Below are positions 1 to 7,772 of a stretch of 22,279 bases of DNA, one piece after another (within the stretch, counting starts at the first letter, position 1; every line of letters begins with the position of its first letter). The stretch is taken from contig JAJECF010000202.1 of assembly GCA_022822125.1 (NCBI GenBank), positions 1 through 22,279 of the forward strand, written 5' to 3'. Below the pieces are notes generated by a model that saw only the letters and a program-made list of their open reading frames with translations, had not been told where the DNA came from and ran no database searches. Source of the stretch: Alphaproteobacteria bacterium (GTDB lineage Bacteria; Pseudomonadota; Alphaproteobacteria; Bin95). A program made the translations under genes and the position numbers.

Positions 1-53
1 CCGCCCCCGGCCGGCGTCAGGTCGGTACAGAAATCCGCGTCGAGAACCGCCAT
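1..53 (-). CDS. possible 5' end of a gene running off the left edge
   Basis: An ATG on the minus strand at 53-51 opens a frame that stays open to the window edge and would start Met-Ala-Val-Leu-Asp-Ala-Asp-Phe. Only about 17 codons are visible, too few to recognise a family. No clear Shine-Dalgarno sequence lies upstream, and another minus-strand ATG at 72-70 opens a second frame that is also open to the edge. The call rests only on open frame and ordinary codon choice, so it is weak. Confidence 0.22.
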   Translation of the reverse strand, partial: MAVLDADFCTDLTPAGG

Positions 54-460
54 GCGCGAGACGGTAGCGCATGCCCGAAGTAGTTACCAGTCAGAAAATT
101 CGTGGCAGTCTACGATCCCCCGGGACCCGAACGGATACGCGACCCCGCCTACCCGGCCATCTAGGCCGTCACAGGTTGACGGAACCGATAGCGATAAGCG
201 GCGTCGGAAATTTGATTGAATCCGCTTGCGCTATGAAGACGAATCTAAATCCATAATTCCTAACTCACTGTGAAATAGCCTTAAATTTCTTTGCATTGGT
301 CCCAATTGGCATAACATGACAAAACATGACACTTCATGACGTGCGGCGCGGGGCCTCCGGATGGACGCCGGACGGCGGAGGCAGGCAACGGGGCGGGGGA
401 TTGAAATGCGGACGGGCGCGCCGTAAGTCTCGCCCGCCATTTGCGAAGGACGCGGAACTC
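54..460. other. intergenic region upstream of asd, AT-richer than surroundings
   Basis: About 400 bases with no convincing gene. Bases 200-340 are clearly AT-richer than the coding DNA, as expected for a promoter region. It contains a perfect 8-bp palindrome CCAATTGG at 302-309 and three CATGAC boxes at 315, 325 and 335. The open frames crossing it have no recognisable protein content. No transfer RNA or riboswitch was recognised. It probably holds the asd promoter, and perhaps one for the leftward reading frame at the edge. Confidence 0.6.
311..340. repeat. three direct repeats of a CATGAC box at 10-bp period
   Basis: The hexamer CATGAC occurs at 315-320, 325-330 and 335-340, each preceded by a four-base AT-rich spacer, so the unit is exactly ten bases, close to one helical turn. 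The first two units are nearly identical (AACATGAC core). It lies 121 bases ahead of the asd start codon, inside the AT-rich promoter region. A regulator binding one face of the helix is a reasonable inference; no regulator family is assigned. Confidence 0.6.
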
Positions 461-1471
461 ATGGGCTACAGGGTCGCCATAGCCGGCGCGACGGGAGCCG
501 TCGGCTACCAGCTTCTGGAAGGGTTGCACGAGACCTCCTTCCCCGTGGACGACATCGCGGCGCTCGCCTCGCGCAAGTCCCAGGGCCGCAAGGTGTCTTT
601 CGGCGATGACGAGCTGGATGTGCAGGTGCTGGACGATTTCGACTTCTCGGGCTGGGACATCGCGCTGTTCTCGCCGGGCGGCGCGGTCTCGAAGGCGCAT
701 GCGCCGCGCGCCGCCGCCGCCGGCTGCGTCGTGATCGACAACAGTTCGACCTTCCGCCTCGATAGCGACGTGCCGCTGGTCGTGCCGGAGGTGAACCGGG
801 AGGCGCTAGCGGGCTTCTCGGCGCGCAATATCGTCTCCAACCCCAACTGCTCGACCATCCAGATGGTGGTGGCGCTGAAGCCGCTGCAGGACGCGCAGCC
901 GATCCGCCGGATCGTGGTCTCCACCTACCAGTCCGTCTCCGGGGTCGGCCGCAAGGGCATGGACGAGCTCTGGGGCCAGACGCGCGGCGTCTATCAGCTG
1001 GAGGATGCGGCGCCGGCCGAGTTCACCAAGGAGATCGCCTTCAACGTCGTGCCGCATATCGACGTCTTCATGGAGGACGGCTCGACGAAGGAAGAGTGGA
1101 AGATGGTGAACGAGACCCGGAAGATCCTCGACGCGGATATCGCGGTCACCGCGACCTGCGTGCGCGTGCCGGTCTTCGTCGGCCATGCCGAGGCGGTGAA
1201 TGTCGAGTTCGACGGCCCGATGGACGAGGAAGAGGCCTACGAGCTGCTGCGCGAGGCTCCGGGCGTCGAGGTCGTGGACCGGCGCCAGGACGGCGGCTAT
1301 GTGACGCCCAAGGAAGCCGCCGGCGACGACAGCGTGTTCGTCTCGCGCATCCGCCGCGACCCGACGGTCGAATACGGCCTCAATCTCTGGGTCGTCTCGG
1401 ACAATCTGCGCAAGGGGGCGGCGACCAACGCCGTCCAGATCGCCCGCGAACTCGCCGACGCCTGGCTTTGA
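461..1471 (+). CDS. asd: aspartate-semialdehyde dehydrogenase
   Basis: A 336-residue cytosolic enzyme that reduces aspartyl phosphate with NADPH to aspartate semialdehyde, the branch point to lysine/diaminopimelate, threonine, methionine and isoleucine. The dinucleotide-binding glycine motif GATGAVG is at residues 9-15 and the catalytic cysteine is Cys130 in SNPNCST. The RVPVFVGHAEAV stretch supplies the conserved Arg (about 235) and catalytic His (about 242). Length is typical of the family. The ATG at 461 is preferred over an in-frame ATG at 326 because it begins right at the Rossmann fold (GYRVAIAGATG) and has GAAGGA ten bases upstream. The stop TGA overlaps the TTG start of the next gene. 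Family assignment is very secure. Confidence 0.97.
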   Translation: MGYRVAIAGATGAVGYQLLEGLHETSFPVDDIAALASRKSQGRKVSFGDDELDVQVLDDFDFSGWDIALFSPGGAVSKAHAPRAAAAGCVVIDNSSTFRLDSDVPLVVPEVNREALAGFSARNIVSNPNCSTIQMVVALKPLQDAQPIRRIVVSTYQSVSGVGRKGMDELWGQTRGVYQLEDAAPAEFTKEIAFNVVPHIDVFMEDGSTKEEWKMVNETRKILDADIAVTATCVRVPVFVGHAEAVNVEFDGPMDEEEAYELLREAPGVEVVDRRQDGGYVTPKEAAGDDSVFVSRIRRDPTVEYGLNLWVVSDNLRKGAATNAVQIARELADAWL

Positions 1472-1959
1472 GCATCTGGCCGGAGGGGTTCGCGCCGGAA
1501 ATTCCGGCCGCCTGGGCGGGGCCGGACGGCCTCGTGCCGCGGGTGCGCTATCTGGAGCTGTTCGAGGCGGTGCTGGAGCCGTTCGGGCGCGCGCTCGGCC
1601 TGCCGCCGGACTATCTGGAGCGGACCAATTGCAGCACTTTCGCGCTGGAGAGCCATGTCGTCTATCTGGACGACGCCCGCGCGGGCGAACGGCTGCTCTG
1701 CCGGTTCCATTTCGCGGATGCCGACGCGAAGCGCGTCCACTATCTGCAAACCCTCCACCGCGCACCCGACGGCCCGGCGCTCGCCGCCTATGAGTGCCTG
1801 TGCATGCATGTGGACCTGGGCCTGCGCCGGGGCGTGCCGTTTCCCGAAGCGGCGGCGGCGCGCGCGCGGCAGGTCGTCGAGGCGCACCGCCGGCGGCAGC
1901 CATGGCCCGTCGGCCCCCGCCTCGCCATACGCTTCCGGGCGGAGGAGGCGGCGGCGTAG
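1468..1959 (+). CDS. hotdog-fold acyl-CoA thioesterase family protein
   Basis: A 163-residue protein resembling the 4-hydroxybenzoyl-CoA thioesterase/YbgC-like group of hotdog enzymes, which hydrolyse acyl-CoA thioesters. The region around residues 47-110 (ESHVVYLDDARAGERL, then LLCRFHFADADAKRVHYLQTLH) has the sheet-rich pattern of a thioesterase, close to the type seen next to carnitine dehydrogenase. The likely start is TTG at 1468, overlapping the asd stop as TTGA, which implies translational coupling; no ATG lies near the proposed N-terminus. The link to asd may be only positional. Substrate cannot be told from sequence. It converges on the Sua5-type gene seven bases downstream. Confidence 0.72.
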   Translation: MSIWPEGFAPEIPAAWAGPDGLVPRVRYLELFEAVLEPFGRALGLPPDYLERTNCSTFALESHVVYLDDARAGERLLCRFHFADADAKRVHYLQTLHRAPDGPALAAYECLCMHVDLGLRRGVPFPEAAAARARQVVEAHRRRQPWPVGPRLAIRFRAEEAAA

Positions 1960-1982
1960 GCGGCCCCTATCCGCAGGCCGCC
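1959..1982. terminator. GC-rich hairpin between convergent genes
   Basis: A perfect 7-bp stem, GGCGGCC at 1959-1965 and GGCCGCC at 1976-1982, with a 10-base loop, sits where the thioesterase gene and the leftward Sua5-type gene meet; the Sua5-type stop lies in the loop. There is no T-tract on either side, so it is not a classic intrinsic terminator, and stems of this sort arise easily in GC-rich DNA. Confidence 0.3.
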
Positions 1983-2883
1983 CGGCGGAGGCGGTCGTTG
2001 ATCGCCCGGCCGAGGCCGCGCTCCGGAATAGGCGCGACGGCGATGCCGCCCCGGCCGTCGAGCCGCCGCAGCATGGCGAAGAGATTGGCGGCGGCCTCCG
2101 CAAGGTCCGCGCACGGGCTGAGATTGAGCTCGCCCGCCACCGGTCCGAAGCCGAGCATGGCTTCGCCCGGCAGGGCGGCACCGGCCTCCATGCGCAGCCG
2201 GCTGTCGGGCGCATAGTGGCGCAGCAGCATGCCCGGAGAGGCGCGCGGGGCGTCGCTCTCCGACGGGGCAGGTTCCGCGAGCGGCCCAATCTCGGCTTCG
2301 ATGGCCTCCGCGTCGAGCGCGCCGGGCCGCAGCAGGACCGGCGGACCGTCGCCGAGCCCGAGCACGGTGGATTCGAGGCCGAGCCGGCAGGGGCCGCCGT
2401 CGAGCACCATGGCCGCGCGCCGCCCGAGTTCTGCCGCGGCGTGGGCTGCCGTCGTCGGGCTGAGCCGCCCGGAGCGGTTGGCGCTCGGGCCGACCAGCGG
2501 GCGGCCGGCGGCGCGGATCAGCGCTTCCGCCAGAGGGTGCGCCGGCCAGCGGAGCGCCAGCGTGTCGAGGCCGGCGGATGCGAGCCAGGACACCGGACAG
2601 TCCGGGGCGCGCGGCAGCACCAGCGTGAGCGGCCCCGGCCAGAACCGGTCCGCCAGCCGGCGGGCGCGGTCGTCGAAGACCGCCAGCGCCTCCGCCTCGC
2701 CGCGGTCCGCGACATGCACGATGAGGGGGTTGAAGCGCGGCCGGCCCTTGGCCTCGAATACCGCGGCCACGGCGCGGTCGCAGGTCGCATCGGCCCCGAG
2801 TCCGTAAACGGTCTCGGTCGGGAAGGCGACGAGCCGGCCGGCGTGGATCGACCGGGCGGCTTCCTCGACATCCGCCCCGGAAG

Positions 2884-2887
<4 letters not shown>
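1967..2887 (-). CDS. tsaC: L-threonylcarbamoyladenylate synthase, Sua5 type
   Basis: A 306-residue enzyme that makes threonylcarbamoyl-AMP from threonine, bicarbonate and ATP for the t6A37 modification of ANN-decoding tRNAs. The YrdC domain fills roughly residues 5-190: FPTETVYGLG at 22-31, KGRPRFNPLIVHV at 47-59, then the GPSANRSG and LESTVL motifs. The extra C-terminal Sua5 domain follows (about 195-306, beginning near the SPGMLLRHYAP motif), so this is the long Sua5 form rather than the short TsaC. The GTG start at 2887 overlaps the cysQ stop as GTGA, so it is the last gene of the leftward run and probably translated by coupling. Confidence 0.95.
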
Positions 2888-3651
<764 letters not shown>

Positions 3652-3677
3652 CGTCCCGCCTTCGAATTCGCCCGGTT

Positions 3678-4619
3678 TCAGCCGGACCGTTCGTTCAGAT
3701 GGTGGAGCGGCAGGCCCGCCGTCGGCCAGCGGCAGGACAGCAGCTTGCCCTCGCGGGACTGGGTGATGAACGCCGTGCGCAAATCCGGTCCGCCGAAGCA
3801 GATATTCGTCGTATAGGGGTCGGGCATCGGCACATGCTCCAGCGCCGAGCCGTCGGCCCGGAAGATGGAAATGCCGGGGTCCATCAGCGTCGCGACGCAG
3901 ATATTCCCGGCTGCGTCCAGCGCCAGGCTGTCGAGCGTGCGGTAGCCATGCGTCTGGTTGACCAGCCGCCCGCCATGCGGGCTCGGCCAGGGCTGTTTCT
4001 TCAATACGCCCGGCGCCTCGATGTCGAAGGCCCAGAGGCGCCCGGTCTGGGTTTCGGCGACATAGAGCACGTTGTCGTCGGGCGAGAGGCCGATGCCGTT
4101 CGGCGTAATCAGCGGAAAGGCCGCCTCGGTAATGAAGGAGCCGTCGGCGCGGGCGTAGTGGATGCCGGTGCGGTCCCAGTTGCGCTCGTCGTCGCGGACC
4201 TTGCCGAGGTCCGTGAACCAGAAACCGCCTTCGCCGTCGAAGACGATGTCGTTAGGTCCCTTGAGCGGCCGTCCCTCGCATTCGGTGTAGAGGGTCTCGA
4301 CCGCCCCGGTCTCCAGGTCCACCGCCTCGATCCGGCCGCCGCTATAGTCGCGCGCCTGGCCGACGGGGCGCGTCAGCCCGCCCGGTTCGTCCAGCCATTC
4401 GAAGCCGCCATTGTTGCAGAGATAGACCCGCCCGTCCGGCCCGAGCGCGGCCCCGTTCGGCCCGCCACCGGGCTCCGCGACCATCTCCTTGCGCCCGTCG
4501 GGATGCACGCGCGTCAACGCGCCGCGACGGATTTCGACAAGGAGGACCGAGCCGTCTGGCATGGCGATCGGCCCTTCGGGAAACATCAGCCCGTCGGCGA
4601 CGGTTCGCAATTCGGTCAT
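3678..4619 (-). CDS. SMP-30/gluconolactonase/LRE family protein
   Basis: A 313-residue six-bladed beta-propeller lactonase-type protein. Visible family features are the metal-binding glutamate in FPEGP (Glu15), repeated blades carrying DPDG/ALGPDGRVYL-type turns, GPNDIVFDGEGGFWFTD, TPNGIGLSPDDNVLYVAET and LDSLALDAAGNICVAT; the Asn and Asp in the last two fit the other metal ligands. Relatives hydrolyse sugar lactones or other lactones. The ATG at 4619 is chosen over an in-frame ATG at 4631 because GGGAG lies six bases before it. It follows the enoyl-CoA hydratase family gene by 38 bases and precedes cysQ by 26, so all are likely co-transcribed. Substrate is unknown. Confidence 0.85.
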   Translation of the reverse strand: MTELRTVADGLMFPEGPIAMPDGSVLLVEIRRGALTRVHPDGRKEMVAEPGGGPNGAALGPDGRVYLCNNGGFEWLDEPGGLTRPVGQARDYSGGRIEAVDLETGAVETLYTECEGRPLKGPNDIVFDGEGGFWFTDLGKVRDDERNWDRTGIHYARADGSFITEAAFPLITPNGIGLSPDDNVLYVAETQTGRLWAFDIEAPGVLKKQPWPSPHGGRLVNQTHGYRTLDSLALDAAGNICVATLMDPGISIFRADGSALEHVPMPDPYTTNICFGGPDLRTAFITQSREGKLLSCRWPTAGLPLHHLNERSG

Positions 4620-4657
4620 GTCGGCTCCCATGCAGCGGCTTCGGGAAAGAAAGGCGG

Positions 4658-5455
4658 TCAGGCGCCTCTGAAGACGGGCCGGCGCTTTTCCAGGAAGGCG
4701 TTGACGCCCTCGGCATGGTCGTCGGTGGTCATGGATACCGCCATATGCTCGCCCTCCCATTGCAATTGCTGCTCCATGGGCGTGTGGAAGGCGGTGTTGA
4801 ACAGCGACTTGGCCTGGGCGTAAGCCACCGTCGGCCCGGCGGCGAGGCGTTCGGCAAGCGCCCGCGTTTCGGCCTCGAGGTCGGCCGCCGGCACAACGCG
4901 GTTCACGATGCCGAGTTCGAGCGCGCGGTCCGCGCCGAAACGGTCTCCGAGAAGAGCCAGCTCCATGGCCTGCTTCATACCGAGCGTGCGGGCCAGGAAA
5001 TAGGAGGACCCGCCGTCCGGGCTCGCGCCGATATGGCAATAGGCGAGCGTGAAGAAGGCGTCGTCGGCGGCGAGCGCCAGATCGCAGGCCGCCACCAGCC
5101 CGAGGCCGAATCCGGCGGCCGCGCCCTGTACGCTGGCGATCACGGGCTTGCGCATGCGGCGGATGGCGAAGATCGGCAGATGGATCGCATGGATGCCTTC
5201 GACCACGACGCGCTTGCGGGTTTCCCGGTCGATTTCCAGTCGTTCCTGCATGGCGCGGATATCGCCGCCGGCCATGAAATGCTCGCCTGCGCCGCGCAGC
5301 ACCACGCAGCGCACAGATTCGTCATGCTCCAGGTCGCCGATGACATCGCGCATGTCGATGCGCATCTGCGGGCTCAGCGCGTTGCGCGCTTTCGGGTTGT
5401 TGAGTGTGACCCAGGCGATACCCTTGTCGATTTCGCAAAGCACCGTGTCGCCCAT
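4658..5455 (-). CDS. enoyl-CoA hydratase/isomerase family protein with altered active site
   Basis: A 265-residue crotonase-fold protein. The acyl-CoA oxyanion-hole segments are present (HFMAGGDI at 59-66; GAAAGFGLGLVAACD at 111-125). The two glutamates of classical enoyl-CoA hydratase are absent: their positions appear to be Gly119 and Tyr139. The segment IGASPDGGSS (142-151) instead keeps an aspartate (147) of the PaaG-type isomerase arrangement. So isomerisation or another crotonase reaction is more likely than simple hydration; this is inference. ATG at 5455 has AAGGAG upstream and is preferred to the in-frame ATG at 5500. First gene of the leftward run, divergent from the MFS gene across 67 bases. 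Confidence 0.85.
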   Translation of the reverse strand: MGDTVLCEIDKGIAWVTLNNPKARNALSPQMRIDMRDVIGDLEHDESVRCVVLRGAGEHFMAGGDIRAMQERLEIDRETRKRVVVEGIHAIHLPIFAIRRMRKPVIASVQGAAAGFGLGLVAACDLALAADDAFFTLAYCHIGASPDGGSSYFLARTLGMKQAMELALLGDRFGADRALELGIVNRVVPAADLEAETRALAERLAAGPTVAYAQAKSLFNTAFHTPMEQQLQWEGEHMAVSMTTDDHAEGVNAFLEKRRPVFRGA

Positions 5456-5522
5456 GCCGGCTTCTCCTTGTCTCGCGGCGGCCCAGATTGTAAGCGACAC
5501 GGAACGCTTCGGGAAATCGTCG

Positions 5523-6725
5523 ATGACTCGTTACGGTGTGTTCGTCATCATCGCCGGTGGTCTTGTGCTGGCGTTGACCTTCGGGGCCCGCCAGTCTTTC
5601 GGCCTGTACCTGAGCCCGATCAGCACCGATCTGGGCTGGTCGATTGCTGTCATGTCGCTTGCGTTGGCCATCCAGAGCCTGTTTTGGGGGCTGGGCCAGC
5701 CCTTTTTCGGCTGGATGGCAGACCGGTTCGGTTCCGGGCGGACGCTTGTCATCGGGACGGCGATCTATGTGATCGGTCTATTCTATGCGAGCCGGATGGA
5801 GACGCCCGAAGACGCTTATCTGTCGGTCGGCTTGCTTGTCGGCCTCGGCGCGGCAGGCTGCGGCATGCCCATCGTGATGACGGCTGTAGCGCGTGCCTTT
5901 CCCAAGGAGCGCCACCCTATGGTTATGGCATTGACGGCGACCGGCGTTTCACTCGGGCAATTTTTCGTCACGCCGGCCGCGCCCGTTGTCATCGAAACTT
6001 ATGGTTGGCGAGCCGGATTGCTGGGCTTCATCGGCCTGTTGAGCATCGTCATGCTGCTGGCCGCCGTGCTGCGGAGCCGGCCGGTAATGCCCGAGCGCGC
6101 CATGGAAGCGCATCAGAGCCTGCGCGAAGCGCTGACCGAGGCTTGGGGGCACTCCGGCTATCTGCTGCTGACCGCCGGCTTTTTCGTCTGCGGCTTCCAT
6201 GTGCAATTCGTCGTAACGCATCTGCCGAATTTCATCGCCGAATGTGGCTTGCCGGCGACTACCGGCGGCTGGGCGATCTCGGTGATCGGTATCTTCAACC
6301 TGATCGGCACAACAGCGGCAGGATTCCTCGGCAGCCGTTACCGCAAGAAACATCTGCTGAGCATCCTCTACGCGCTGCGCGCGCTCATGTTCGCCATATA
6401 TGCATTCTCGCCGGTCACGACGACGACGACCCTGATTTTCGCCGCCGGCCTCGGCCTTGCCTGGCTCAGTACGGTTCCGCTTACCTCTGCGTTGGTCGGT
6501 CAGATTTTCGGCACGCGCTATTTGGGCACGCTGTTCGGCATTGTGTTTCTGAGCCATCAGGCGGGATCGTTCCTCGGCTCCTGGCTTGGCGGCTATATCT
6601 TCGAGGCGACCGGGGGCTACGACATGATCTGGCTCATCAATATCGCGCTCGGCCTGTTCGCAGCAGTCATCCATCTGCCCATTGCGGACAAGCCCATCAT
6701 CCGGCCGGCAGTCCAGCCCGCATAA
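5523..6725 (+). CDS. MFS transporter
   Basis: A 400-residue inner-membrane protein with about twelve hydrophobic segments and a central hydrophilic loop near residues 185-210, the layout of a major facilitator. The loop between segments two and three carries GWMADRFGSGR (about 63-73), the family's signature, and the first segment includes the ARQSFGLYLSPI pattern of the monocarboxylate/oxalate-formate-like branch. That suggests a carboxylate or similar small anion, but the substrate is not shown. The start follows only a weak GGGAAA ribosome site. Codon choice is slightly less GC-biased than in its neighbours. It is divergent from the enoyl-CoA hydratase family operon, which hints at a possible link in substrate uptake. 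Confidence 0.9.
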   Translation: MTRYGVFVIIAGGLVLALTFGARQSFGLYLSPISTDLGWSIAVMSLALAIQSLFWGLGQPFFGWMADRFGSGRTLVIGTAIYVIGLFYASRMETPEDAYLSVGLLVGLGAAGCGMPIVMTAVARAFPKERHPMVMALTATGVSLGQFFVTPAAPVVIETYGWRAGLLGFIGLLSIVMLLAAVLRSRPVMPERAMEAHQSLREALTEAWGHSGYLLLTAGFFVCGFHVQFVVTHLPNFIAECGLPATTGGWAISVIGIFNLIGTTAAGFLGSRYRKKHLLSILYALRALMFAIYAFSPVTTTTTLIFAAGLGLAWLSTVPLTSALVGQIFGTRYLGTLFGIVFLSHQAGSFLGSWLGGYIFEATGGYDMIWLINIALGLFAAVIHLPIADKPIIRPAVQPA

Positions 6726-6758
6726 CAGGAAAGTGATTGGCGGCCGGGGCGTTTCCTG
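6726..6758. repeat. inverted repeat between MFS gene and msrP
   Basis: CAGGAAA at 6726-6732 pairs perfectly with TTTCCTG at 6752-6758 across a GC-rich 19-base loop, starting one base after the MFS stop codon. It could slow or end MFS transcription or fold in the msrP leader. There is only a weak T-rich stretch after it, so the role is uncertain. Confidence 0.3.
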
Positions 6759-6797
6759 CGCATTTGTTACGCCAAGATGTGCAGAGGAGTGCATGGC

Positions 6798-7766
6798 ATG
6801 CAGATCCTGAAACGACGGGGCTGGGAGCTGCCGGAGCGCGAGGCGACGCCGGAGGCGGTATTCCGCGACAGGCGGCGGCTGATCCAGGCCGCGGCGGCCG
6901 GCAGCATCGCGGCGGCGGCATGGCCTGTTGCGGCGCACGCAGCCAAGCCGGAGTCCGACCCGACCGCCGACCTCTATCCCGGGCCGCGCAACCCGGCCTA
7001 TACCCTCGACCGGCCGCTGACCCCGGAAGAGGTCGCCACGACCTACAACAATTTCTACGAGTTCGGCTCCAGCAAGGGCATCTGGAAGCGCGCGCGCGAC
7101 AATCTGCGCATCCGGCCCTGGACGGTGCATCTCGATGGCGATGTGGAGACGCCCATCGAGATCGGGTTCGATGACCTTGTGCGCAAGATGGGGGTCGAGG
7201 AACGCCTCTATCGCCATCGCTGCGTCGAGGCCTGGGCGATGGCGGTGCCGTGGTCCGGCTTCCCGATGGCGAAGCTGGTCGAGTTCGCGAAGCCGCTGGC
7301 GAAAGCGAAATATGTCCGCATGGAGACCTTCAACGATCCCGACATGGCGTCCGGCCAGAAGGAGTTCTGGTATCCGTGGCCCTATGTCGAGGGGGTTACC
7401 ATCGAGGAGGCCACCAATGACCTCGCCTTCATCGTCACCGGCCTCTACGGCAAGCCCGTGCCGGCCCAGAACGGCGCGCCGCTGCGCTTGGCGCTACCGT
7501 GGAAATACGGCTTCAAGTCGATCAAATCCATTGTCCGCTTCACCTTCACCGACGAGCAGCCCGAGAGCTTCTGGGAAAAGGTGCAAGGCCGCGAATACGG
7601 CTTCTGGGCGAATGTGAACCCGGAGGTGCCGCACCGGCGCTGGAGCCAGGCTACGGAGCGCATGATCGGCACAGACGAGCGCCGCAAGACGCTGCTGTAC
7701 AACGGCTATGGCGAGTTCGTGGCCCATCTTTACGAAGGGATGGATCGCCGCAAACTGTTCTACTGA
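6798..7766 (+). CDS. msrP: protein-methionine-sulfoxide reductase catalytic subunit MsrP
   Basis: A 322-residue periplasmic molybdopterin enzyme that reduces methionine sulfoxide in envelope proteins. The twin-arginine signal is at residues 25-48 (RRRLIQ followed by an Ala-rich core, likely cleavage after AHA). The mature part has the YNNFYEFG motif (83-90) and the molybdenum-ligating cysteine, Cys142 in YRHRCVEAW. The ATG at 6798 follows GAGGAG by eight bases; the ATG at 6793 is out of frame. Length matches the family. The usual partner gene msrQ, a haem membrane protein that supplies electrons, does not follow: the next gene is a convergent aminopeptidase. Confidence 0.95.
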   Translation: MQILKRRGWELPEREATPEAVFRDRRRLIQAAAAGSIAAAAWPVAAHAAKPESDPTADLYPGPRNPAYTLDRPLTPEEVATTYNNFYEFGSSKGIWKRARDNLRIRPWTVHLDGDVETPIEIGFDDLVRKMGVEERLYRHRCVEAWAMAVPWSGFPMAKLVEFAKPLAKAKYVRMETFNDPDMASGQKEFWYPWPYVEGVTIEEATNDLAFIVTGLYGKPVPAQNGAPLRLALPWKYGFKSIKSIVRFTFTDEQPESFWEKVQGREYGFWANVNPEVPHRRWSQATERMIGTDERRKTLLYNGYGEFVAHLYEGMDRRKLFY

Positions 7767-7772
7767 GAACGG

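Noticed and set aside
71..256. 61-codon plus-strand frame in the asd upstream region
   Set aside because: No ribosome site, arginine/proline-rich content as expected from random GC-rich DNA, and no recognisable domain.
326..460. Longer asd with an ATG at 326
   Set aside because: The extra 45 residues are low-complexity Arg/Gly sequence, the start lies within the CATGAC repeats, and a good start with GAAGGA exists at 461.
5456..5522. Promoter for the MFS gene (TTGTCT ... TGTAAG)
   Set aside because: Spacing is about 15 bases and both boxes are poor, so it is not separable from chance.
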